Assembly (NCBI GenBank): GCA_947034885.2
Contig: OX344749.2
Span: 19,731,501 to 19,795,500, forward strand
DNA: 64,000 bases
Direction: 5' to 3'
Source: Thuidium tamariscinum
Lineage: Eukaryota; Streptophyta; Bryopsida; Hypnales; Thuidiaceae
A model generated the notes under the pieces. It was not told the origin of the DNA. It did not search any database and saw only the letters and a program-made list of their open reading frames with translations. Both the position numbers and the translations under genes were made by a program. How positions within the stretch are numbered: the first letter of the stretch is position 1; each line of letters starts with the position of its first letter. This document shows positions 12,379 to 25,399 of this stretch, piece after piece.

Positions 12379-12657
12379 CATTAGATGAGATTTGGCTATA
12401 TAAAAGACTGTGAGTTCCTGTGTAGTGGAGAATTGCGGGAATTGTAGAAAGCTGATGTCGTTGGGCAATGACTACGTCAAATTTTTTTTAATTTAAAAAA
12501 AAATCAATTTTTTTTTTCAATTTTAGTGGCCCAATTTTATTTATTTGTTCTATTTGTAATGGTTGACAGCAATTAGCCATTCCCTCATTGTTGTAGGAAC
12601 AACAAAAAGAATTGGTCAGAAACAGCCTTTTATGGAGCCAAATCTCATCTTATGGAC
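12379..12657. mobile_element. Family A TIR element nested in family B
   Basis: Imperfect TIRs: left CATTAGATGAGATTTGGCT followed by ATAAAAGACTG; right is the inverse, ending AGCCAAATCTCATCTTATG. Removing this segment restores co-linearity of its host with the copy at 33847-34793. No ORF. Confidence 0.6.
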
Positions 12658-12727
12658 AAAAGATGAATTTGTATCAATTCAAATGCTTATATTTTGCAAT
12701 CTACATAGTGGAGATTTTTGAATTTCT

Positions 12728-13074
12728 TACACATTAGATTTTTTTTCCAGGCCTTTAAAAGACTACAAATTCTTGATTTATTATAATTCTTTAAGAACTT
12801 TGGAAACACTACCACATCAATAGTCTAATGTAGCTTAGAGATCTCCATATCAAATAATATTAGTTAATTATTAAAAAAATTAATTACTCAATGTTTTTAT
12901 AAAAATAGGAAAAAAATACAAATCAAATTTCAATTTTTAAATATTTTTCTAAAATATTTTTCAATTATTTTCAATTTTTTCTTAATTCAAAAATTCAGAC
13001 CAATAATAGCTAGTTCATTGTATAAAGGAAGGTTTATGAAATAGCCTTTTAGAAGGTTGAAAAAATATCTAATG
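12728..13074. mobile_element. Second nested family A TIR element
   Basis: The left end reads CATTAGAT, then CCTTTAAAAGACTA. The right end is the inverse, with AGCCTTTTAGAAGG before ATCTAATG. Its removal again restores the host family B element. No ORF. Confidence 0.55.
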
Positions 13075-13222
13075 CATTTTTTCAAACTAACTCACTACAA
13101 GATCCTACGATTACGTGTGTATCAAAGAGTTTTTATTTTTTATTATTTCTAAAATTTGGTACTTATATTAGAATTGATACTTTTGGAGTGTTTTTAGTAA
13201 GAACTTAGTGAAAAACATTTAG

Positions 13223-13991
13223 GGGCTAATATTTTGTTATAGGAATCTATACTCTATATGTATTCTTTATGAGGTAGAAGGTAAAAGTGTTAATTTTCTA
13301 ATATTAGCTAACTCTAAAAATGTGTAATGTTTGTTCACGTTGCTTTTTTGTGGCCTTGAGCGATATGTAAATAGTGTACATTTTAGGAGGTGGACAATTT
13401 CAAAACCTTGTGTCATTTCATCTTTCAAGTTTCTTAATTAATTCAATAAATCTCAAAAAAATGAAATGATTTGGATAAGATGTCAATTCCACTTGACTTT
13501 CAAGAAAAACTTACCAAATTTGAGTTATTTGTAAAATCCCCTCCACTTTGGGCATGACTTTTTTTGAAGTTGAGAAGACAACTATAGTTGAAGCGTCAAA
13601 CTTGTTTGTAAGATACTTATGTCACACGACTTCAAAAGTGGGGACCAAACTTTTTTAGGCACCATTTTGATGGAAAAATAAGTTTCATATCCACTTTTAT
13701 TCCGACTTTTTTTAACTCAACTGGCTTTTTCACAAAACTCATGGGTTTAAACCCCGGTTTAGAGTACTTTATGAATAACTCAATTATATTTCAAGAGTTT
13801 TCACCTCTTCAAAATTTAGTTTCACCTCTTCAATGAGCTATTTATGGACCTCCTACCTTAGCAAATCTGGGTAGAAGATTTTTTTTTAGTTTCGATTGGT
13901 GTGTGTGCAATTGTGGATCAGATTTTTTTAATTTATTTTTAATTCAGAGGATGGGGGGAGTGAATGTATCCTGATGCGCTCTCTTTTACCC
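13223..13991. other. AT-rich intergenic DNA
   Basis: No gene seen. CTCCTACCTTAG near 13850 resembles a family D terminus, but I could not pair it with another end. Confidence 0.4.
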
Positions 13992-14123
13992 CATGCATGC
14001 ATTTACGTACCGTATGCACGCACCTCATCTCAACCCATGCATGCATTGACGCACCCAAGGCAATTACCTCACCTAACCCCATGCATGCATCTGAAGACCG
14101 CATGCAGCCGACTATTGGGATTG
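13992..14123 (+). repeat. 44-bp tandem repeat with RY motifs, NAA15 promoter
   Basis: Three units start at 13992, 14036 and 14080, each with CATGCATGCAT and exactly 44 bp apart. The rest of each unit has diverged but keeps GCAC/CCTCA-like stretches. CATGCA is the RY element bound by plant B3 factors of the ABI3/FUS3 group. The array ends about 380 bp upstream of the NAA15 start codon. A regulatory role is inference. Confidence 0.65.
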
Positions 14124-14503
14124 ATATCCTGGATCTAATGATATCCGATACTCAGGGTATGTTCCGGACATCATCTTCTCATCCCCTGTCAGCCCTAAAG
14201 AGAATTACGTCCCAAGCGTCGGTGGTGCTGGCAGAGACGAGCGGTAGGCAAGCAGGCAGGCGTGCGTTTCATCGTCGAGAGTGAGAGACTAGGGTTGGCG
14301 GACCTCGCGGCGAGCCCGTCAGTCGGCGGAGAAACAGAAACTACGACGGCCCCATTCCAATCCGGTGGCCTCTGCGGAATTTGATGTCTCGCAGGATAGG
14401 AACTGATAGATAAGTCTTATTCCCTCGATCTTTGGTTCCTTCTTCTTCCGTCCCTGGATTGCGGAGCCCGTGAGCCCGGGAATAAGCAGCAGCTGCAGCA
14501 GCA

Positions 14504-17500
14504 ATGGGCGGCCCCGTCTTGCCTCCTAAGGAGGCGAATCTCTTCAAGCTCATTGTGGTATGTGGTTGCAGAAATGATCGATTTTGGATGTTTTCGATTT
14601 TTGGCAATATCTGATTTTTTCTTTTCTTTTTCTCCTTTTTCTGTTTCTGTGGAGGATGTGTTGTGGAAGTGATTTTGATTATGGAGGATATTCGGAATTT
14701 TTCTTACTTAGAGGAGTGTAGTGCAGCGTATGGGGTTTCAGGCTGACTGGTTCTTGTTGTAGGTTTGGAATTTTGTCAATTGTCGCCAGTTATGAATTTC
14801 ACCAGCTGTAAGGGGAATTGTTACTAATTTGAAACTTAATTGGATTGTGACTACTGAGATTTATGTTCTAGCAATTAGTGAAGGAGGGAAGTGTGAGGGC
14901 TGCCGGTTTGCAGTGTGAATTGAAATGCCATGTTCTGGCGTTGGATTGCACATTTAGAGCACGCCCTTGAGTTTGGAAAGTTTGGATAGGGTACATCGTG
15001 ATACCAATAATTTGACCTAATTTACGCTTTATCGATAGAGCAGGGACTCCTGTGTGCCGACTACCACGTTTTTTAATATTGGAATGAGCTCTGTTAATAA
15101 GGATGCTTCTTTATGCACTCTACTGTGTCAAATCTCAGAATACTGGTATGCCAGGTCAAGTGTCAATAGTTTCCTGAGCCTTTAAGCACTCATCTTATCT
15201 TGGCATTTAAAGAAATTTTAAGTCGAAACTTGAAATGCTAGCGGACGCCCATTTTTGGTCCGAGTTTCTCATCACCTGCGCATACTTTTTCTCGTCACGG
15301 GTATTTGGAGGAGCTGTGAAGTTCAATTGTTTTGCCCCCCAAACGCTGGAAGTGGAAGAATTAGGGTTTAAGGATTAATTTTGGCGGTTAATAATGGGTA
15401 GATGGTTTGTCACTCGGCGAGTAAATTTTGGATACAAGGAAGTGTATTTCGACACATTACCCCTTACGATAAGTTTTTTTAATAACGGTAGTCACATTTG
15501 AAGTACTGCATCATTGTGCAATTGATGAGGTATGTATCTTTTGTGCGATGTGCTCAGAAATCGTATGAAACAAAGCAGTACAAGAAAGGGCTGAAGGCCT
15601 CTGATCAAATTCTCCGAAAATTTCCTGAGCATGGAGGTAACCTCTTATGATCTAAAAACATTTTGGAAACTCGAGAAGGTCGTATATGTATTTGCTGGTT
15701 GTGCTTGAGATTTTAGGTTTTGTACTACTTCAGCTATACTCTCAAGTTTGATTGCTCATAATTTGAGCGTGTGATGTATGCAGAAACCCTTGCGATGAAG
15801 GGTTTGACTCTGAACTGCATGGACAGGAAAACAGAAGCTTATGAGCTTGTCCGTAAAGGTTTAAAGGTAGGTGTAATTTAAAGTTCGAAAAGCTTTCCTC
15901 TTAAATTTCTTATGAATTCTTGACGTTGAGCTCAATTTCGTCCTTCCAATCATTTTATTCACTCAACTGAATGTTCATTTCACGGCCTCTGTTTATGCAG
16001 AATGATCTGAAGAGTCACGTGTGTTGGCACGTGTATGGACTTTTGTATCGGTCTGATCGGGATTACCGGGAGGCTATCAAATGCTATCGAAATGCTCTCC
16101 GAATCGATTCAGAGAATATTCAGATCCTTAGGGATCTGTCACTGCTTCAGGTATGTTGTATTGCGCTGAATCATATTTCTTCATACTGGGCAAAAATAAA
16201 TTGAGCTTTAGTGTAATCTTATTGTTCTCTACATAGTTGATGAACTTGATGTGTAATGAATGGGATCATGAAATTTACAGGCGCAAATGCGGGAGCTACT
16301 TGGGTTTGTTGAGACCAGGAGACAGCTGCTAACATTGAAGCCCAGCCATCGCAACAATTGGATCGGCTTTGCTATTGCTCATCACATAAATAATGAGTAA
16401 TACCTCTACATTTATTAATTTGTTCATATATGCAAATCTTTTTAGTCATTTATGGTATCCGAATTTTTGTGACGAGTTATTTTGTTGTATGAAGTAATGC
16501 CAGGCACAATCAAGTTTATTAATTGTAACAATCAATTGGTTTGTGTTATACATTAGACCTGGGATGGCCGCAAACATTTTGGATGCTTATGAAGGGACCT
16601 TGGAAGAGGATTTTCCCCCTGAAAGTGAGCGCTATGAGCACAGTGAAATGCTACTGTATAAGGTAATGGACATCTCTTCTGTCAAACTGGGATTTTTGAT
16701 CATCTGATACAGCGGGAATGAAATACCGTCTCATGTATATCCCAGCTAATCGACTTCTTACATTCATGATTTTGTTTATGCTGATTACGTCTGTTTATTT
16801 TTTGACGTGGAAGGAGACTACTATAGTTTTGGTTTGCAAGTTGTTTTGTGATTAAGTGATCTCAGTGTTGACTCTGCATGTGCGTCTTTTACCTCTTTGT
16901 TTGTAATCTTGGAAAGAGAGGAAGAGATGTAACAAGCTTGATATAGTTCTCATAATAGTTTTCCGTTTTTGTTTGAAGTTAGGCCACTGTGTTGGAAGAA
17001 GCAGGACAACCCGAGAAGGCATTGGAAGAGCTTGCGAAGAAAGAAGGAAAAATTGTAAGTCAGCTGCTGTGATGCTTTCATCGGAATTTGTCGTTCAAGC
17101 GCACGAGGAATCACGGAGATTGTATGTGTAGTAAATATTTCTTTTATACTGGGTGTCATTGAATTGATTTGTGACATAGGTGGACAAGCTGGGACTTCAA
17201 GAGCACCGTGCATCCCTGTACTTGCAAACAAATCGTGTAGCTGAAGCAGAGGAAATCTATCGGAAACTTCTTGACGTTAATCCTGACAATTACTAGTAAG
17301 TTGTGTCTCAGCTTACGACTTAGCTTGTCAGCATGTTACAAGTGAAGGATCAACTCTCTATATGTGGTTGTTATCATGTGATGAAACCACACAATGGCTG
17401 CTTTGAGAATAATTTACTTGTTTAACTTTAATCGGCTGTTTTGATCACATGAAAGTTCCTCCTGGATGCAGCTACTACGAAGGCCTGCAAAAATGTCTTG

Positions 17501-20500
17501 GATTGGTGGCAGATGGAAATGTTTACACTTCAGAGCAGGTCAAGAAGTTAGTGGAACTTTACAATGACCTTCGCACAAATTATCCTCGCTCTGCTGCCGC
17601 TAAGGTCAGGCTTCAAATCTTATGCAATTCTAGTATTGGGGAACATTCATGCTTCAATAATTCATCTTGGCGATATGGAGATTGTTACCTAGCTCCTAAT
17701 GTCTATTTAATTTTTTCTTGGCATTGTATGCTTCATCAGTATGCTTATCTATCTTCTAATTTTGGATCATCATTGATTAACAGCAAAGCTTTCCCAGACT
17801 TTCTGTACTGTAGGTACTCATGCTCAATATTGAATAGCAGGTTTTGGCGAGTAACTAGGCATTTAGTTTGACTTAAATATATGAGTTGGGCTGTGTGCAG
17901 CGTATCCCCTTGGATTTTTTGGAAGGTGATGCATTTAAAGAAGCAGTTAGTTTGTATGTTCGCCCATTTTTGAAAAAGGTTGGGTTCTTCCCTAACGTTT
18001 ATCTGCTATTGATCGGAAAGTTTTCTGTACATGAAAACTTCTGCGACTTTATGGGGATTCATGTGATATGAATGAATCGTTTGTGTCATTTTATTTCATG
18101 CTTGCTGCTAAGTTTATGCTGATGTCTATTTCCAGGGTGTACCCTCACTTTTTACGGATCTTCGTCCCCTTTATAGTCATCCCGGGAAGGTGCGACGCTC
18201 TTTCTTTCTTACTTTCAAATTTGAATCAAGTCCGCCAGGATTTTCTGATTACATAACATTCTCTGCCAACACATCGCTTAAGTATACTTATAGATAGATT
18301 TATTTTTATTGTCTGTAATAATTGAAAGTAATATGTCAGATTGGGACAACCGTGCATCATGGCACTGTAATTTTGCACCCTTTAATGTACTATAGCTCTG
18401 AGTTAACTCAGGGGGCTTTACCTGTTAAAATCTGTGTTGATGTTCATTCCCCACTATTATCTTGACTTCTGTTTGCAGGTAGAGATTTTGGATGAAGTTT
18501 TTCGTGAAGTCTTGTCTTCCCTCGAGGCTTCAAAAACTTTTCCTGGCAGGTATTTTGTGGATGTTTTTTCTTTCTCTAAGCTCGAGCTAGTGATTAATGT
18601 GGTTTGCTTGATGCTAGTATGATGTCAAACTAATTACTTGGTTTGGAGAATCCTTCGAGGATGAGGAAAGTTTAGTCGGTTACAGGATGACAATCGACTT
18701 GGAAGTCCTTCGCATCTTTCTGATAATCCCTGTTGTCAGACGTGCTTGTTTTCAAATTAGTTACAGCTTTATCAAGTATACGTATGGCATTAAAAGTTTG
18801 AACAATTAAGACTTTGTGGGAGTTAATTGACCACTCTATGTCTATTTGCAGTTCTGACGTCGAGTTTCCTTCAACCTACTTGTGGACTCTTTATCTCCTT
18901 GCTCAGGTATGCTGTTCATAGGCTTTCTACTTTTGTTTGGGTCTTTTGATTTTGATCGACAGCTTCCTCGTTTTCAATGAGCGACCCTCACATCTGTTTC
19001 TGGTGGTGAAACCTGCTGCAGCACTTCGATCAAAGACGACAATATGAAAAGGCTCGTTCCCATATTAATCAAGCAATTGAGCACACTCCAACAGTTATTG
19101 ACTTGTACCTTGTGAAGGTACTTTTATTAGTGTTGGAATGACTACTTGAGGGCAGTTGGTCATGCTTCTACCCCATGGCTGGAGTACGTTCAAGTGTGAA
19201 TGCTGTTTACTAACATGTGACTCTCAGCAGATAACTTTGAAGTTATGTGGGTCTAGGTTGGATCCTGTCACAGCAGTTTGCCGTATTCTAGATTGTTCTA
19301 CCTGTTTTTTTTGACATACTAGTGTTGTGCTGAAAGCGTTAATAGTATCTGCTATATTGCACAGGGAAGAATATTGAAGCATGCTGGGGATCCCGTGGCC
19401 GCTGCAGCTTTAGCCGATGAAGCACGAACTATGGATCTTGCTGATCGATTTTTGAATAGTGAATGTGTGAAACGCATGCTTCAAGCCGACCAGGTATTTT
19501 GGTTGATTTTTATAATATTCTCATTTGTAGGAACAGTATACCGTACCCGGTCATCAGGGTCGTCATTTTGTGCTGAACATTTAATTAAATTTGGGAAATC
19601 CAATTTTGCAGATGCTTCACTAAGAACATTCCTTCGGAATTCTTGTTTTCTCCATATCTATTTTATTTTTTGACAAAATAATTTCCCTAAAATTCCGGAA
19701 CCTTTTTTCAGAATTATTTTTTTGCCGAACCCGATAGCTGGGTACAGTAGTAGCTTTCTTTGCATCTCTGCTAGTATTAATCTCAGCATATTTGCCTGTA
19801 TCGGTGTTTAAATATTGAATACTGAACCAGTTACAACGGGTTCACCATAGGTCGAGCTTGCGGAGAAGACTGCTGTATTGTTCACCAAGGATGGTGATCA
19901 GCATAATAACTTATTTGACATGCAGTGTATGTGGTAAGTAATTGATAAGTTTTGAAAATGTGGGACGCAACTTTTTCGAGCTGGTGTATATTTCAAATCG
20001 TCTGATAGAGTCCAAGAGACCACTAATCTGTGTCATGTCTTCCAGGTACGAGCTGGCATCGGGTGACAGTCATTTCCGGCAAGGGAACATGGGTAAAGCT
20101 TTGAAGAAGTACTTGTCTGTGGAGAAACACTACAATGACATGGTTGAGGATCAATTTGACTTCCACACTTACTGCTTACGCAAAATGACTTTGCGAGCAT
20201 ACATCAGGATGCTGCGGTTCCAGGACCATCTTCATTCTCACCGTTTCTTTTTTAGGGCTGCCACTTCGGCCATCAGGTATTCTCTATGGTTACCTCGTTG
20301 TAACATTGATGGAATCTCTTAGTTCATCTTCTTTTCTGCTTCGTTGCCTTGCAAGATGTGTAGGATATTAACTTTTGTGATTCTTGGTATTCCTTTTACT
20401 TTTTATGTCATTTTGTATGTACTTCGGTTGTGTACTGCCACCGATGGTCTGAGTGGCGTGATATTTTGCTTGATCTCAGTGTTTTAAGATTGAGGACACT

Positions 20501-22833
20501 TATCTTGCCATTCAGGTGTTATATTAAACTCTATGATTCACCCCCGAAAGCAGCTGCAGAAGAGCAAGAAGCAGCTGTAGCGAGTTTACCTGCCGCAGAA
20601 CGAAAGAAGATGCGGCAGAAACTACGCAAAGCTGAAGCGAAAGCTAAGAAGGCATGTGACGAACTTTGATCTTAAAGTTGGAGCTGTTAAAAATCGTTAG
20701 TTCTCTATATATTCAAAACAGCACGATTGGTTCCGTTTGAGCATTGTGCCTTGTAACATTAGTTTCTTTTTTGCACTATGCCAGGAGGCTGAAGAAAAGG
20801 CAAAGGAAGAGGAAATTGCTGCTACTGCGGCAAGCAAAGGAGGGAAGAAGAGCACACAGACAGCTCGGCCTGTAGATACAGATCCAGATGGTGACAAGCT
20901 GATGCATGTATGTGCATTCTCTATTCGCTCCTCTTACATGCGATTTTGCAGGAAATTCAAATTTGATGCATAGCCACAACATTGTTCTCTTCTCGTGATT
21001 TAATGCTAAATTATGAAGTGGTTGCTTGTAACTTTCCAGACATGGTAATTCGTGTCAATCAATTGCGGTCATTAAGGTCGTGTTGAATTTGCTCAATTGT
21101 ACAGGTTGAAGATCCTTTGAGTGAAGCACTTAAGTATTTGAGGCTTTTGCAAGAGCACTCATCAGACGCTCTGGAAACCCATGTGCTTGCCTTCGAAGTT
21201 TACTTTAGGAAAGGCAAGAAACTACTCGCTCTTCAGGTACGCCAGCTGTCTTCCATCTCGCAAGTAAAATACTCCTGACCAATTGCAAATCATGACACCG
21301 GCCTGACAAGTTTGTCCATATTCTGTATCTTAGCGCTTAGCACTCAAATAATTCTCGTAATTGAACCAAGTTGGTGTGGGTTCTTAGGCTGTGAAGAAGC
21401 AGTTGGCTTTGGATTCAAGCAGCCCTGATGTACACCGTTGTTTGGTGAGTTGATTTCATCGAATTTTTTTTCTTAATGCCCTGTAGAAACCTGATGACAT
21501 CTCCTGAAGAGAGACGACAAGCGTAGGCACATGTGAAGTACATCTTGACTACAATTGTTGATTCTGAGATATTTTGTGAGAATTTTATTCCTGCTAGCTC
21601 TTGTTTTTCCTTACTGATGGGATATTTTTGTGTTATGAAATCCAGATAAGGTTGTTTGAATCCTTGGACAAGCTACCAAGCCCAGACACTCATGCTGACA
21701 ATATTATTAATGACGTGATTGTCATGGAGAGAGCATCCTTGAAGTAAGATTTCAAGGGCTTTTATACTTGTAATTTTTAGATTATGAGACTTTCTTAAAG
21801 CCCAATTGCCAGCATTTCAACTATAGTTGATTTGAAAACCGATTGATCTTACTTCAAGTTCTGAATATATCTTCCTTGAGAGTGTATTGTTTTAACTTTG
21901 AGCTGAATATGTTCCTTCTACAGAGAAATTGGAGAAAAATCTCTGCTGGATGCAAATAGAGAATTTCTTGAAGTTCATAGTGGTTGGTCTCATTGTCCTT
22001 ACTCATTTTTAATTTGACAGCTTTTCTATGCTTGATTTAGTTTGGCACAAACTTTAATTTCTGGTTTTGTATTTCTCGATTGTTTCACCTGTAATAGTCT
22101 TATTATTAGCCCGTTTTGAAAGCCTGAACTATACTGATATGTATTCCATAATTCGTGAATGGCAGATTCCTTGAAACACAGGGCTGCCGCAGCAGAGATT
22201 TATCTTCTTCTCTGCCCGGATGGGAAGTCTGATGCAATCAAGATTATTGAAGACTCAGTTGATAACGAATGGCTTCTGAAGGATTGTGTAGCTGTTCATC
22301 AATTGCTGGAGGTTTCTTTCAAAGACGCTGAAGCTGCATCAAGTAAGCCAACTGAATCTTTGTCAGGATCTTATGATGGTCATTGTATCAGGAGTACTGA
22401 GCGCTTTAAAATGTTTTCTGATCGTCTATCTACATTGCAGAAGGCTCAGATTCTATTTATTCTCATAAGTTTCATACATGCTCTGCTACCGATTCAAGTA
22501 TCAGATTTCTGACTTCCGACCTCGGTTAAACATAAGCTTGTAAACTCTGAATATGCCAATCCTTTTCTTGTACCGAACGTCCAAGCTTTGATTTTTCAAA
22601 ATGTGCGATTCGGTTTTGACTTTTCTGTATTTGATATTGCAGAGTGGACATCTCGTTGTGCAAAGTTGTTCCCTTATTCAACGTATTTTAAGGGCGCCAA
22701 AAGCTCTGTGACATTAGGAGTGGCAAACACTAAGGATTCAAATCACGCAGACAATGGAGAGGTTGAATCTTGTAATGTACGGGAGAAAGTTGATACGCAC
22801 ATGGTGAATGGCGGACTTAGAGACTTAGTTTGA
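14504..22833 (+). CDS. NAA15: N-alpha-acetyltransferase 15, NatA auxiliary subunit
   Basis: Ribosome-anchoring scaffold of the NatA complex; it binds the catalytic subunit NAA10 and acetylates nascent N-termini in the cytosol. I joined 25 coding exons in frame: 14504-14557, 15558-15636, 15784-15866, 16001-16150, 16281-16396, 16557-16662, 16983-17054, 17180-17295, 17472-17604, 17901-17978, 18136-18189, 18479-18549, 18852-18906, 19022-19117, 19365-19493, 19851-19933, 20046-20276, 20516-20651, 20785-20907, 21105-21236, 21388-21444, 21646-21743, 21924-21982, 22166-22342, 22643-22833. The total is 2679 bp, or 892 residues, about the family's usual length. Family landmarks are [16 protein letters not shown] at the N-terminus, TPR-type helices ([20 protein letters not shown]), DYHAR-like [26 protein letters not shown], a charged Lys/Glu/Ala coiled region near residues 600-650, and [11 protein letters not shown]. 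No broken frame. All introns are GT-AG except one GC-AG. Confidence 0.95.
20652..20784 (+). other. GC-AG intron in NAA15
   Basis: The exon ends AAG and the intron starts GCATGT; the acceptor is TATGCCAG. Phase-0 joining at 20651/20785 gives the conserved charged stretch (AKAKK then [10 protein letters not shown]). The nearby GT at 20656 would bring a stop codon straight away. GC donors with a strong AAG upstream are a known minor class of U2 introns. Confidence 0.85.
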
Positions 22834-23768
22834 ACTAGAGTGCGAAGGTCTTTTAGGTTGTGTGTCCATCTTTCGCCTAATGATGTCGTCTGGCTGCTAA
22901 CCCTGGTACAGGCAGTAGGGAGGAAACCAGATAGATTCTTTTAGAAGGGTGTTCACACGAGTCACAGTTTTGGTAAGGGAGATATGCAAGTGGATAACCT
23001 GTGCCTGGTTCAAAGTCACTGTGAGTTAGCACCAAGTCTTCTAGTTAAAGTTAAATTGTTGGGTTTATGGAGTTGTAGTTGACCGGAGAAGTAGAACAAG
23101 GTGTGAGTTCAAGTATAAATTATTGTAGACATATTCTCGAAATCCGATGAAATCATGTTTTGTTGCGTCTCGCCAGGGTGGAACGTGATGATGGATGCTG
23201 AAGGCAAGTGCATCCAACGACATTTCCCGCTCGGCACCACTGCCGACTGATGAGTTTGCTACTGAAAACTTCTCTTATGGATGCGAGAATGATTGCTTTG
23301 TAATAGAAGCTCATTGGCGCTTGGTTCTTACTAGACATTTGTGTGCTATTTGGCCTCTAATTTGAAGCTTTTGAGTAGTATCCCCGGAATCCTTCGAGGC
23401 TATGAATGATTTGTTATAAAATTGTCTTGGAACTCACTTGTCTTGCAACCAAGGAGGAGTTAAAAGGCATGTTGAACAATGGTTAAACTCTAAACCCCAA
23501 ACCCAAGGGCTTGTGATTAGTGCTATTTCAAATGAGCTTTCTGTGCTCCTACTTCCATTTTTGACGTGAACTGAAAACTAATGCAATTGTTTGTTGACAA
23601 GTATTCTGCATATCAAACGACTTTCGTTGGTTTCACACGTCTTATGAAGCTACCTTCAGGAGGGTATCTGAGGTCTTGTATATGCTGTCTCGTGCAGCAG
23701 GAGTTGCTGCACCAATTCTCTTCAATTGTTCACAAGAAATTACGTACTGTGGGTTTCTTGAATCAGGG
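22834..23768. other. NAA15 3' flank
   Basis: The 3' UTR of NAA15 should lie in the first few hundred bases, but I could not single out a poly(A) signal. No further gene is supported. A 105-codon frame at 23581-23898 runs into the repeat arm that follows and looks fortuitous. Confidence 0.45.
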
Positions 23769-25399
23769 GTTAACCCTGAAGTGTGCGGACGTCCACATTC
23801 TGGATGATGAACAGAGGGCTTCAAGGCCCTATTTCATCCAATTAGCCTCTCATTTGTCAAATGTAATATTTGAATCTAGAAAAGACAATCTTTTTTAATG
23901 ATCAAATTCATTAAATTCTGGAAAATTATATATTTGTACAAAGCTATAAGTGAAAATGTGCAGAAATTCAAAAAAGGATTGAGATGCTTAAGGTAGAAGG
24001 CTCTTAAATGGAGCAGGTTCTAAAATGGTGCCCTATCTTAAATGTATAATAATTGTACATGTTGCTTTTTCATAGCCTTCAGCAGTGTATTGACAGTGTA
24101 CATTGTAGCTAGGGCACCATTTTACAGCCCTATGCCCTTTCAACTTCAAAATTTGATAACTAATTCAGAAAAGCTCAGAGAAATATGCACCTAAGGGTTG
24201 ATCATGCCTTCCTTTCGTAAAGTTGTTCGATTGGTTTCTCTTCATTTCATTCTTCGAGACTTCACACCTGACACCGATTGGCAATGCCTTCAATGATGAA
24301 GGTAGGCTTACAAAACTTCCAGCCCATGATCATTTTGGGCTAGTCAACGGGGCCTGAAATTCACTGTTAAAAAATTTCATGTTGATTATTGTATCAGTGA
24401 CCCTTGTTTGTAAGTAGTCGATTTAATTATAGAATGCAGAAATTGGAATTTGCATATTTCTGACCCTCGAAGCTAATCTGCTCTCAAAGCGACTTTTTAA
24501 GAGCTGATTGCATTTTGGGGAAGCTGAATTGGCATCTAATCTAAGTTCATTCATCATAACATTTTGTAGTCACACCAACTTCTATCTCCTCCTTCATAGA
24601 ATGATGAAATGGTTTAGAATATTCTACACCAAATCAATAACTATTGATGTAGATGTGGATTTGGTTAGAAGTCTAGGCACAAGAGTTCATTTTCAAGAAG
24701 TTCATAATCTTGAAATTTGTAGTTGAGGTAGGTAAATTAATGGAAGATGGAATTTAATTCAATTAGTTAAGGATTAGCTAATGGAACTAAATGTTTAAGA
24801 TCGAATATGAGTAATGAATTTTTTTTGACAAAGTACAAACTACGTGATGTAAATCAAATTGTTAGGCAAGTGGGTAGTGAACTCATTAGTGTCCTTCATC
24901 AAAAAAAGGGTTTGCCCAATAACATATTTTCTATATGTGGAAAGAAAACATGGACAAATTTTTGAATGAAAGTCACAAAAAAAGCAAAGCAAAGCTTGAT
25001 CTAGCTATTGAATGATATTTATTGGATGTTTAGGGGATATGAATTTGTGAAGTTGAAATGCAATGGTCACTTCCGATGACCACCTCTTGAAATGTATACT
25101 ACCAATTCATTGAAGAAAGAAAAATGTAGTTTTGTGTTAGTAGGCACTTTTAATTAAAATAAGGTAATTTAAACCCTTAAATGCCTCAATCTTTTTTTGA
25201 ATTTTTGCACATTTTTGCTTATAGCTTTGTACAAATATATCATTTACCAAAATTTAATGAATTTAGGCATTAAGGAAGGTTGTCTTTTTTAGATTCAAAT
25301 ATTGCATTTGATAAATGAGAAGTTAGTTGGATGAAACAATGTTTTGAAGGCCTTTGTTCATTGTATAGAATATGGATGTCAGAGCGCTTCAGTGTTAAG
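23769..25399. mobile_element. 1.6-kb unit with about 220-bp inverted ends
   Basis: The arm at 23769-23990 recurs inverted at about 25183-25399. Shared blocks include GAACAGAGGGCTTCAAGG, TTTCATCCAA, ATTTGAATCTAGAAAAGACA, TTAATGATCAAATTC and the CAAAGCTATAAG run. A third, direct copy of the arm stands alone at 37905-38124. The 1.2 kb between the arms holds no convincing ORF, so this looks like a non-autonomous long-TIR element or two opposed copies of one repeat. Confidence 0.6.
24021..24124. repeat. 104-bp hairpin-ended insert
   Basis: TAAAATGGTGCCCTA at 24021-24035 is mirrored exactly at 24110-24124. It sits inside the 23.8-25.4 kb unit. Probably a small MITE; no target-site duplication identified. 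Confidence 0.5.

Larger units (their letters stand above)
11780..13222 (+). mobile_element. Family B TIR element, interrupted by two insertions
   Basis: Blocks at about 11780-12378, 12658-12727 and 13075-13222 line up in order with 33940-34793 of the intact family B element. Shared landmarks include TAGCTTTAAGGCCC, CACAAATGTGAC, TTCAAATGCTTATAT, ACTACAAGATCCTACG and the terminal TTTAGGGGYTAA. The gaps are filled by the family A elements at 12379-12657 and 12728-13074. The extreme left end was not found. Confidence 0.6.
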
